Source of the DNA: Hofstenia miamia
Lineage: Eukaryota > Xenacoelomorpha > Acoela
Direction of reading: 5' to 3'
Assembly: GCA_004352715.1 (NCBI GenBank)
Contig: SCFE01000077.1
Coordinates: 1,627,489 to 1,691,488 of the forward strand
DNA length: 64,000 nt
Under the pieces are notes generated by a model. That model did not search any database. It was not told where the DNA came from and saw only the letters and a program-made list of their open reading frames with translations. The position numbers and the translations under genes are program-made. Positions within the stretch are counted from its first letter, which is position 1, and each line of letters opens with the position of its first letter. Shown piece after piece: positions 1 through 11,800 of this stretch.

Positions 1-1477
1 CATTTTTCGATGAAAAGCAAAACGATTTTGTACATCACACAATGAAAAATTTATTATACTTATTTCTTGGCTGTCATCTTCTGAATCCGAGGAGTTTGAG
101 CTATCATTATGCTAAATCCAGATTAATCTGAAGGTCGCTCATCTTCGATATCCTGTTGAATTATGCAGGAAATATGCAATAATTTTAATTTATGACTAAG
201 CAATCCAGACATTTTTACAATTTGTGTGTTACTATAAAACAATATTAAGCACTCACAATTCACTGAATATTACAAATACAACAACATACCAAATCTCAAA
301 TATCCATTGCAGTTGATTCAAGCATTGGCGAAAATGTTATCACTTGAATCTAAGAATAAAAGACATTGATGTAGTCAAAAAATGGTGTCAAACATTTTTT
401 AGCAAGAAAAGATATTTTTGCTGGACTGAAAACTTGTTTCTTTTAAACACACTGTTTGAATTTTACTGCAAAAAATGTGAAAATATTGGATAGAAGTGCT
501 AAAAAAAAGCTTTTGATATATTTAATACACTTTATATGAATTTTATTATCAAGTACTAGTCTTTAATGTCAATATGTCCTACCTAAGAATCTCATGTACG
601 CACTACAGAAAGTTGTCGGCTGTCCATGACAAGCACTAAAACAGACTATATGAGCATGGGGTTGGGTGGGCCCTTTTAATTCAAAATTATGTTTCCTACT
701 TATTTTAGCAGAAAACTTAAACCATAGTATTTTAAATGACATTGAAAATTTATATGCAAATGTGAGTTGTGATCAAACAAAGTAATGCTAATTTAAACAG
801 GAGTGGCATAGGGCAATAGGAAGGGGAGGGGGCTTTGGAAGTTGCTGAAATACCAAGAAATGTTTTTTATTAAAACATCCTCATCCGAAAATGAGCGTCA
901 TAACAGTTTTGGAGGTTTCACTATTACAAAACTAGGAAATAGATTATATATGTAAATCCTAAACTGTTGCGAAACTCATGTTTCTGAAAATCAATGGAAC
1001 ACTTAGTTTTAATTTTTCTCTGAATGATTCCATACCCAACAATAAATCTTAATATATCTCAGTGCTATACTGATTAAACTCGTTCAATGAGTTAGTGATA
1101 TGCCCTTCTGAAATATCAGTGGAGTCTTAGTGTGGCTATAGCTGCAAAATTTTTCTTTGTTGGGTCCATTAACTGCGCTACAATATAATATAAGGACAAT
1201 GGGACTATCAGAGACTGCTATTTGTATTTAATAATAGAAATCTTCTAATTGATGATTGCATAATTGGGAGAAGCAGAAATTATGTAAGTGTAAAATGTAG
1301 TATTGAAATTATGTAGTAGTATATGATGTGAGCCAACAGCTTTTTGCATTTTGGATAGTTTTTTCAGCATTTGGGTCACCACAGTAATAAAATGAGATAA
1401 ATCTTGTCGTTACAATTAGATTTAAGTTACAGAATGTAGTTACACTTTTTTAACTGAAATATATTTTTATAACAGCT
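1..1477. other. AT-rich sequence, nothing recognised
   Basis: No long frame, splice-consistent exon, RNA gene or repeat is seen. Confidence 0.5.
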
Positions 1478-1929
1478 ACCAAATTTGTACATTTAACATG
1501 AAACAAAGGAAATTAAAGAAAGCGAAAAAGGAAAAATCAACATCAGAAATAATTTCAATTGATTCAGGTGAAAATGATACTTATTATCATGCAGCAGCAT
1601 CAACTGCATTATCACAAAAGCTAAGCGATCTTCATATAAACTCTCCAAAAACAGACACTGATGCTGTTAAAGCAAAGAAATTTTGTAGCACATGCTTGAT
1701 TAAAACACCTAATTTGAACAAAAGGCTTCGCTAGGAAACATAAAATACATGGAGCTGTTTGTAATTGCGCAGGCTTATTACCAAGAAATTCTAGGATTTC
1801 AATCAATGCCTTCCACAACTTGAACAAATTCATGATTCGGGAATGCCTACCCGTGAACATATTCCCGTTGGATTTTGTATTTATTTACACAAGTGGTTTC
1901 AGATTCAATAACTTCTGTAACAAAGAATA
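1478..1929 (+). pseudogene. Coding-like remnant with lysine-rich and Cys-rich parts
   Basis: After a TTTTTATAACAG acceptor-like site the frame runs YQICTFNMKQRKLKKAKK... to 1734. It contains FCSTCLIK before a TAG. In the +1 frame the reading continues RKHKIHGAVCNCAGLLPRNS to 1942. The Cys motifs on both sides of the break suggest one frameshifted unit, perhaps transposon-derived. I do not recognise it. Confidence 0.3.
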
Positions 1930-2067
1930 CAAAAGAACTCATTAATTAGATTAAGCCGTTTAATTTGAGGATATGTTTTATGAGGTCCTCATCAGAATCA
2001 GGATAAATACATAAATAATATGAAGTTGTTACATGTAAAATATCCAGGAAAAACAACGAATTACATT

Positions 2068-2584
2068 TAATTCCATGTCCAAACATTGAACGGGCTAGAG
2101 TCATTGAGCATAACTTCAGGAAGGCAATTTCAGCAATGCAATACTTTGGTACGAACCTGGATGGTGGGCTACACGCAATGTTTAGTCTGTCGACTGGTAC
2201 AGTAACCCCAACTGCTGTGATAGGCGAATCATACTCTTCTTAGGACGTTGTGCTATGGCATTTGAAACATTTGCTAATATATTATCTTCTAAGATCTTTC
2301 AGCGACCATGTTTTCNNNNNNNNNNNNNNNNNNNNNTAATTCCATGTCCAAACATTGAACGGGCTAGAGTCATTGAGCATAACTTCAGGAAGGCAATTTC
2401 AGCAATGCAATACTTTGGTACGAACCTGGATGGTGGGCTACACGCAATGTTTAGTCTGTCGACTGGTACAGTAACCCCAACTGCTGTGATAGGCGAATCA
2501 TACTCTTCTTAGGACGTTGTGCTATGGCATTTGAAACATTTGCTAATATATTATCTTCTAAGATCTTTCAGCGACCATGTTTTC
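2068..2584. repeat. 248-bp direct duplication flanking a 21-N gap
   Basis: 2068-2315 and 2337-2584 are identical as read, and the gap 2316-2336 lies exactly between them. This is the signature of overlapping contig ends that were not merged. Confidence 0.85.
2116..2274 (-). pseudogene. Possible Tc1/mariner-type helix-turn-helix remnant
   Basis: The minus strand reads AQRPKKSMIRLSQQLGLLYQ then, after a stop, TLRVAHHPGSYQSIALLKL. This resembles the RPxKSxRRLSxxLGxS helix-turn-helix followed by LxxHPY...QxLK of Tc1/mariner-like transposases. The same sequence recurs at 2385-2543 in the gap-flanking duplicate. The plus strand is also open here, so the assignment is tentative. Confidence 0.35.
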
Positions 2585-4114
2585 TGTTAGTCGTTTTACG
2601 AAATTGTTCAATTAATGCTCTAACACTATAACGGTTTGGCATTGACTTATGTGGAAATCTTGTAGAAAACTACTTTTTAACAAAATCAAAATCTTTAAAC
2701 TTTCCTTCAGATCAGAATACATACTCTACAAGAAAAATAGGTCATTAAGAGAAAACACCATTGCTACAACTATGAAAATGTACTGCTGAACAAACAATCG
2801 ATATGTGTACATTTAAAGATTTGTATTCAAAGACAGATATTTAATCTGACATCAAAATATCAAAATAGTTAATTTAGTTTGACTGAGATTTACAGAAACC
2901 TTCATAATATATCGCGGACATTTAGAATACAAGAAACGCCAAACAGTACAATTGAGGATTGCTAAATCATTTCACTAATTTCACTTAGCGTATTTTATCA
3001 TATATAATAATTTACACAATTCTTTTTTGAGTCTGCGAGAAATTAACTGTAGGAATTTCAAATTCACATTTTCTTTTGATGGTTGTAGTAGTAACTGTAT
3101 TCATAGTCGTTTGAGGTATTTATCACAAATTTTATTTATATCAGATAGCTCAGATTCTTGCATAAAAATTAAAACAGGCAATATTCTTTTAGGAATTTGA
3201 ATATTTTATAAATGTATTTGTTAAATATACAATTTATGTGTAAATTAACAATCTTGAGAGCAGTACATACAAATATACCCTTAGGCATGGCACCTTCAAT
3301 TTTCAGATAGACACTGAAAAACAATCAGATCGGTAGATTTTAAAACAATGTGTTCTTGTGTGTTACTATATTTGGATAGATCTTTTTGATGTTGCTCCCG
3401 CTAGGTGTATATGTCTGCTGACGTTTCAACAATTTCTTGAGCTTTATTGATTTCTTCATTTTCGGCTCTTTTTCATGGTTATTTTTCTGAAGATCATAAA
3501 ACTAATGTTTGCATATCTTAATGATGATATCATTGGAGCAATCATTGACACCTGACACTAAACAGTTCTTGTGCTGTCAGTTGGTACCTCAAAAATAAGA
3601 GTGAAGAATTAAGCGTGGTTTTATATTCTATGGTTTTAAAATTACTAATATTGTTAATCACTGATTTTTTGTGAATTGTAAAATGGGTAATAGAATCTGC
3701 TAATTTTTGTACTTTGAAAATTCGAAACGTATGATGTTTAACGTTGAGTTTGTGCAGTTTCATGAAGATAGACTGAGTAGTTTCCAAGATATTGGCAGTT
3801 AAAATGCCGAAAATTTTTTATAACAGCACGAAAGTATAATAATAATAAACTGTAATTAAAACTGCGATTAGTGGTATTATTTCTTTGTGCTACCCAATCA
3901 AGAGATACTAAGACAATGGTGTTCAGTTGCCAACCGATTTACAAACAATCTTAATTAGTAAGCAAATGTGTTTTAAATATAATTTACTGTTTGATGCATA
4001 GCATGGGTACTTAATAAAATTATAACGCTTAGTTATGTTGAAAACATTATATTATTCTGCACTCTATTAACTTGGCTAATGACTTGACTAATCTGCATTT
4101 GCGGTTATTCAATA
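2585..4114. other. AT-rich sequence, nothing recognised
   Basis: Short frames only (for example 3787-3542 minus), without family features. Confidence 0.5.
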
Positions 4115-5167
4115 CTACACCTTTACCGTTCAATTTAAAAATTAACGCATTCAAATTAAAGCATAAGTCATTCAAATTATATTAAATATCAAACTATGAC
4201 TATTAAAAAATGAAACTAAGAAACAAAACAAACTATAAACTAATACAATGTTTACTTTATTCTCTACAGTAAATAATCTTCATAAAATCTGGCATACTGC
4301 CTTTCTACATGCTGAAAAAACGACTTGCATGAATTGTCATTGTATACCTGATTAAACCTTCAAAAATACCTTTCATTTGATTCATAAGAGTCAAATCGGT
4401 TTGTGGGCTTGCCTAACTTCATTGAGCATCTTGGTCCTTAAATTCACAGAGGAACAAAAATTTCATTCTGTGATAAAGGTGCACTGTAAATTTGGTCCTT
4501 TAGAATTTGGCAGTGTAGATGTGAAGCACTAGCCTCAAATCGACATTCCCTAAGCCTTTTGAAAAACATATTAAACTTTCATATCTTACTTTAATCCTGG
4601 TAATACATTACTTTATGCACTCATTAAGGCATTTAAGAATTCAGCAAATCCTTTTCATTTCATCTTATTTTTTAGTGTAAATTTGGCTCCATCAAGATGT
4701 CGTTGTGTTGTGATGCGTATACGTCTATTGCGATATGTGGATTACATTTTAGCTTGGCAGCCAAATGATTGAGTTGCTTGAAAATTTTGTTCCAAAGGCT
4801 TATTACTATATTGTAGAAAGGCTTCTAGGAAAAAATTCAAATTTGTATATTAAGAATATATAGCCAACATATGGTACTACTGTTCTTCATGAGCAGTAAC
4901 TGTGGGTTTTCTGATTAAATTTCAATTTTTAAGGATAATCATGATGACTATATTCATGTAGTATGTACAGAAGCTATACACAAGATTTATGGCTGAAGAT
5001 GATTTACTGTATGGAGAATAAAGTAAACATCATATTAGTTTATAGTTAGTTTTGTTTCTTTGTTTCATTATTTCAATAAAGTCATAGTTTAGTATTTATT
5101 TTAAATTTAGTGATTTATGTTTTAATTTGAATGCGTTAGTTTTTAAATTGAACGGTAAAAGGTGTAG
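4115..5167. mobile_element. Non-autonomous DNA element with about 170-bp terminal inverted repeats
   Basis: The left end CTACACCTTTACCGTTCAAT is mirrored at the right end (TTGAACGGTAAAAGGTGTAG). Similarity continues inward for about 170 bp, through ACTAAGAAACAAAACAAACT and TGTTTACTTTATTCTC and their complements. The 1.05-kb unit has no coding capacity that I can see. It lies just beyond the 3' end of beta-catenin. Confidence 0.75.
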
Positions 5168-5200
5168 TTGAGACAAGAGGAATTTTTTGAAAATCACACA

Positions 5201-5206
5201 TTTATT
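5201..5206 (-). terminator. Candidate beta-catenin polyadenylation signal
   Basis: Minus-strand AATAAA, 471 bp downstream of the beta-catenin stop and only about 35 bp from the edge of the long-TIR element. Position and hexamer are all that support it. Confidence 0.35.
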
Positions 5207-5676
5207 CATAATTCTGATACAAAATGTTAAAAACAACACCTAATAAATTATAATCATTCAATATGCTCAGTTACATTTTTACAGTATTTATACGTGAAAA
5301 GACTACATTTAAAAATTGAACAAATTTATAAATACTGTAACTCATTAAAACTAACAGCAAAAAACTGACTATAGTTACATAAGAAGAAATACACTGCTAA
5401 CTACAAAATTATTCCTCTAAAAAATTAATGCAAAACTAAAAGTCAAAAATAATAAAACACTAGCGAGTTAACTTTGATGAGAGGGAAATCTCACAAAGTA
5501 GGCACTAATTAAAGCTTTGACACTTGCAAACAAATTCAATAAATTTCTAAACAAAATATGGTGTGTGTTGACAAATAACATTTTATAAGAAGCTTAACAT
5601 ATAAAATAATTTTCACAGGCCATAATCTAAAAAACTATAAAGAAAGAAATAAAGCTATTCTTAGGATAACAAGAGT

Positions 5677-5819
5677 CTAAAGCTCTGAACCAAATATGTC
5701 AACCTCTTTCAGTTGAGTGGGATCGAGGGGCTCAAGAAGCGACGACTGCTGCCCGCCGAGATCCAGCAGATGATCTGTGTCAATGTCTTGCATATCTTGA
5801 GGTATGTCTCCAAATTGGC
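5677..5819 (-). CDS. CTNNB1: Beta-catenin terminal exon with acidic tail and PDZ-ligand-like end
   Basis: Acceptor TTTTCTAG|GCC joins in phase 1. It encodes [21 protein letters not shown] then a Gln/Leu/Asp-rich tail ending DIFGSEL and TAG (5679-5677). The acidic leucine-rich tail fits a transactivation segment. The last residues S-E-L fit a class I PDZ ligand, like D-T-D-L at the end of vertebrate beta-catenin. It lacks a Met. Confidence 0.87.
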
Positions 5820-8800
5820 CTAGAAAACAAAAATCAGTACTACGTCTTCGTTGTAATGAACCACTTATGATAAAATTGAGAAAAAAGCCAAATGGAAGAA
5901 TGTCAGCATCAAATATATATTTATATATTAAAAAATGTGAATGCTCGATGTCTCACACGAATATCTATAATGCTAATAATGTTGTTTCCACTCGGCTGGT
6001 ACGGTAATGTATAATTTACACAAAATAATAACTGAAAGCAAACAAATGAGTAACATCGCAATTACGTGCTAAAAACAACCATGCCTTTTATGGTACATAA
6101 CATTAGGTTGTTCAGAAACACGATCTTAAATATTGATAAATTAAACAACAGCTAACATAATTATCAGCTCATTATCGAATGGTTTGAACAATTCTATTGA
6201 ATAGCACAGTGATGAGATCGAAACCTTACATATTCTGAACAACCCAATATAACATGGATTTAGCAAATGCAAGCAATAATGTGGAGTGCACAGCATGCGA
6301 GTAAACTCGAAATTGTACCAAGTTGCTAAAAATTCTGCAACCAAAATGAAACATATAAGGTCTACCCTATGGATTGCTTTATTTTACATTTACTAAGACC
6401 AACTTTATATCATCTACAGAGTTTGGAACAAATATCAATAATTTAGTCAGTGCTGTAAAATATATAGAGGAGAAATAATATTGAGATAAACATTGGGCGC
6501 ATAAATTTACATGAGATATGTAAACATGCATCAAAACAACAAAATATAAAACTGAACATTGATTAATACTTTCGGGGTTTTCGTCTAAATTTTGAGCGCT
6601 AGCAATAAATAATAGTAATTCGGATAAGACGGTGCTTACATGCGCACCGATGTGTTACCTTGTGGGGGATAGGATCTGTGAGAAGGGTGCATATACTGAT
6701 CGGCATGATGCATTGTGGGCCCGAAAGATGCAGGAGGTGCATGCGGTAAATTTGCACTGTGCGCACCATGCGGATACATATAATGCCCACCCATTACTCC
6801 ATATGGCGTAACATCCATTTCCATCACATTTGAGCTCTCTCCAAAACCACCGAAAACTTGACTTGCCTGCAGACCATGCGAACTTTCAGAACGATTCATC
6901 TTTCCTCTGCCATCTTTATCACCTCCCATCAAATGGAACAAAACCTGATTGCTATATGAAGCTAAACGAGAAATTATATATAAACAATTTGTTCGAGCTT
7001 CTTTTCTGATTTTAACAGTCAATGTTAGCAGAGATAAAACGTGATAAATTCTATAAAATCAAGGTTAAACTATTCAAGTGATTGATTTGAAAGCGAAACC
7101 TTGTTTTACGTTGCTTCACTTTATTGATTAAACAAAGTACTGATATACACAATTAATTCAATATACATATACTAACGCCAGTTCAATCTTGCACTCAATA
7201 CAATAACACGCACAAAAATAGCGTAGGCAGTAAAGCCAAAAGTAAGTCTTACACATTTAATAAAATCAAAACTTGTAATAGATATTCAACTACGATCAAT
7301 CAATCCTAAAATAGACTAATTCGCCAAAGGAATATATCGATATGTTGACTGTAAAGATTTTTAGAACATGCATTATGCATATTTTACCAAGCGAAACAAA
7401 TATTACTCACACTATATGGCGATTTACTGTAGATGAATTTTCGTTGGATATAATAAACATTTAACCTTTCACCACTGCACAAACACTAATATAGCTAGTT
7501 TCCCAAAAACAATTTCTCAATACGAATGAATCTAGAACAATTCTTAAAAAAGGGGCTACAATTTTTTCATTCATACGGAGAATACATTTTCTGAAATGCA
7601 ATCTGCTTCGGAATGGTGTTAAGATATCACTTCTGACCAGCGAAGCTTAAATATAGCAACCACAAAAATATATACAAGTAGAGAAAAGTTCAAATTCAAC
7701 CTTAAATGGACCAGCGTGTCATATATGGCACGCTTCACAAAAGCATGCTAGCACCCCCATTCGATAATTAAAAGTACTGAAATTATTGATTCAAAATAGT
7801 TTAAAGTGTGAGTCAACTAATTAAAGGATAAATATTCATTCGTGTTATTCTCTTAGATGTAGAGGGAGTTTAAACTTCGTTTGAATACAAATTATATAGG
7901 CCATACCGGAAAAAACCGCCGTTTGTATATTTCTTAACTTATAAAGAAAAAATAATTCGACATATATCGACAAATGTTTAATTAAACAAAATTGAAACAA
8001 ACTACAAATAAAGTCCATTTTTATCAATTATTTTTTTCATGTCTTCAATCATTGCGTCTAATTCAGTTGTCATAAGCTTTGCAGTCAACTTAGGAAGCTC
8101 TTCTGCTAGAAAATGATCGAGATCGTTAATGTTATCAAAATCATTGTTACGTATGGCTTCTAGCCTTGGGAAAATATATCGAAAATACAAACGGCGGTTT
8201 TTTTCCGGAATGGCCTGTATAAAATGAGCGACATGTCTAAGTAATCTTTTTATAGTAACTGTTGTTTTTAATCAATTTACTATGTAATTTCTTCCTGTTT
8301 ACAACATCATTATTTTTCATTATATTGAATTCTCAAGCATTTACTATGATTTAACTACCAAAATTTTACATTCAAGTCAATGTGCCATATTTGTCACAGT
8401 GATCCAATATGGTATTTATTCTGAATTGCAATGCATTTACCTTTCATTCTATAATAGTTTCTATATTTCTAGACATCTATGGTATATAACGTTGGCGATG
8501 CGGTACGTGCATATTGGTCCGATAAAACTGCTAAGACAGTTTCATTCTTATGGAAATTCGTGCGATAACTATGGTAAAGAATGGGATATGGTAGTTCCAA
8601 AGAGGTAATTAGAAGGCCTCTGTGTAGTATTCAAGATGGAGATAATCTTGCTGATATCCAGTCTTCTGTTGATTCTGATGAAGCTCTTGAAGAAGTTCAT
8701 GAAGTAAAGATATCCCGCTCATTCTGGAGAAAGTTTATGGATTTCGCAAACGTCCAGAAAAAGTCCAAATATGTACAGACTTTAAGAATTCTGTATCTGA

Positions 8801-11800
8801 AGAAGACAATGTTGAAAACCCGGAAGAAACTACAAATGTGGATGACATTTGAGATCAATTAGCAGCACGTGCATCCGAAAATGAAGATCTCCAATCACAT
8901 GAGAAATGGCGCTGGAAGCCCATTTGCAATGGTTATTACAACTCCATTTCAATATTTCTCCGATTATTTCGATGACGATTTTTTGCAAGTGATATGTGAC
9001 GAAACCAATTTATATGCTCATCAGAAGAACATAGAATCCAATTTTAGTGTTAGCATAGAAGAGCTTAGAGTGTTTTTTGGGTGTTCAAAGTGAATGTCAC
9101 TCATTAAGTTTTCACAAATTCAGCAATACTGGCAAAGAAGCAATAGAATCCCACAAGTGGCTAATTTCATGACCAGAACAAGATTAAAATTAAAAGTAAT
9201 CTTCACTTCGCCAATAACGACAACATCCCATTTCTAATGATAATAGACTACAAGATCAGTTTACTGATTGATCAATTTAACAGATGTTTCAGACATTCCA
9301 ATGGAATCGAGTCTATCAATTGATGAGCAATTGATTCCTTATAAAGGATGCAAATCTTCCCTTCGACAATATCTGCCCAATAAGCCGAAAAATGGGGATA
9401 TAAGTTATATGCTCTTTGTGGCAGAAATCGATTTATTCATAAACTAGAATTCTATTGTGGCAAATTACAAGAAGAAAATGTCAAATCAGAGTTCGGGAAA
9501 TTTGGCGACTTAGTATTAAGACTAGCAAGCTCAATCCCTGAAAATGTAAGAATTTCCAACTGTATGCTGATAATTACTTCAACTCTACAAATTTTTTAAC
9601 GAAGCTTTCAATATATATGCTTGGTACACTTCAGTTTGAACCACATATAAGAAGCAAGCAGAAACGTGGTGACATTGTGGAATACCAGTCTGAGAAAGAT
9701 GGCATTAAATTAAGTAGTGCTGTGCAGTGGTTTGACAACAAACCACTATTGAGTACATTGGTCGGCTCTGAACCTGTAGGTGAAATCGAACTTTTCAATA
9801 AAAAAGAACGACGACGAGATAGTATCAGTTGTCCAGCAATCGTCCAATATTACATCAAAGATATGGGCTATGTGGCCGACTTTAATCGTTATATTTCTCT
9901 CTATAGAACTGACCAACATTGCAGAGATCGCCACTATCTAAGAATATTTTTCTATTTTGTAGACGCTGCTATGGTCAATAGTTGGATGCTTTATTGACTA
10001 TTGGATTTTTCCTCTAAAGTGTGCACGAATTTAACTTATTCTAAGGAGATGTCAACACCAAGTAGAGGTCGCCCATCTTCTCAGTGCCCTGTTAAGCGTC
10101 CCTTAACTGTCCCTAGCAATACTCCTGATTTTATAAAAAACAATGGCATTGGACATTTGCCAGAAGTTCCCGACAAGAGATTACGATGTAAATTAGCTTC
10201 TTGCAACCAGAAATCGAATTTCTTCTGCTCCAAGTGTAAACAATATTTATGTATTAACTTGAAAAGAAATTGCTTTAAATCATTTCATTTATTCTTTGTA
10301 AACATTTTTCATTTTTACATTTGTATCATTTTTATACAGTAAAATTCCTTAAAAAGATGTAGCTAAATTTCCACATTTGTAGAAAAATTAGTACTATAGT
10401 GGACTAGCGTGACATATTTGCCACAGGGTCTAAGCATATTGAAAATTACAAAAATTTTGAAATAAAATATATCCATGTAATAATTACGTAGCATTTATAC
10501 GAATGCCACTATATAAAATGAATTTTATACATTAATGTATATTTGGTCCAGTTAAGGTTAATACAAAAATACCTTCGCAAATGTAAATTTACTTAAATTT
10601 GTATGAGATTGATCACAAAAAGAAAATAGTCATCTATAAAAACTTAACCATTGAAACTGTACGTAATTCTGAAATGGTTAATTGGTCTCTCACTTTTGAG
10701 TTACGAACTTAGCTCGAACTTCTGTCACAGAAAAATTGTATTGAAGTTGAGAAAATGTTTGTAATGCATATTTATATGAATATTACATGCATGAATGTTT
10801 ATTTATTATTCACATTCAGAAATAAAACTTTAAATAAATTATTGATTTGTAGAAACAGACCGAACTCCAACTTGTGCTAGAAATTTCCTCGAAAATTAAA
10901 AATTAATGTTTTGATTTTTTAATTCCAACAAAGCTAAAACACTAACAAGAGCAATAATTAAGATATTTACCTAGACTCTTACAATAATATATCAATTATA
11001 AATTGAGATTATTTAAATATCATAAATCTGGAAAACCATTCTAAAAATTCGAAAAAACTACTAAAATTTTGCATTTAGTATACTATACTACAATCGCACC
11101 CTCTTGTTCTGAACAATGTATTTATATTATGCATCTCTGAACTGTCTCTGATTTAATGAATCACAATGGCGTTTATGTAATGGTCATTAAACAAAATAAT
11201 GAATTGACAGTTGTGCAAAAATGAAGCAGCAAAGGTGAAAAAGAAAAATAGTGAAAATTAATTTACATAAAATCGGTTTTCACTCAACAGATAAAACACG
11301 CTGGTTAAAAGCAAAAAACATCAAAAAGAGTTAGACAAGCCATGTCAGCACATCGAAAAACTACCAGTTGCAAAAAGAATGGTAAAGAAATGAGACATCA
11401 CAATTGTAAATGGAAATAGCAGAATTAATGCAATTTACTTGACTTAAATTTATGTGAGAATAGCCTTCATATAAACAAGTTAGCAAGACGCTTTCAGCGA
11501 TTTACTAAAACAAAATTCTAATAGATTTCAAAAACGATGTAAATGACAAGTGAGAACTACATTTTGAGTGTTACATGAACAAATGAATGGCCGAAGCCTA
11601 ACAAATATTGAATTTTGAAGAAAAAGTATTTTCAAAGTTTAAAGGAAGTAAAATAAGGAGAAACATCGCAAACCACTTTCTAAAAAACTCATCACATCAG
11701 AAATCACACAACCATACACACCAAACAAAAATCTCACAAAATCGTGGAAGAAAGCACGAGGAATTTTCAAATGCTATAAATAATCAATTTAGTGTGTTTT

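Larger units (their letters stand above)
7702..10555 (+). mobile_element. piggyBac-family element with TTAA target sites, in beta-catenin intron
   Basis: TTAA at 7702-7705 and 10552-10555 flank a 2.85-kb element. Its ends share a short inverted TGGACCA. A subterminal repeat (GGACCAGCGTGTCATATATG, near 7708; related GGACTAGCGTGACATATTTG near 10402) adds support. It carries a decayed transposase and a nested mariner-like element, and sits between beta-catenin exons 9 and 10, antisense to the gene. Confidence 0.85.

Noticed and set aside
5804-6007. Plus-strand 67-codon ORF
   Set aside because: It overlaps the acceptor of the beta-catenin terminal exon on the other strand and has no family features.
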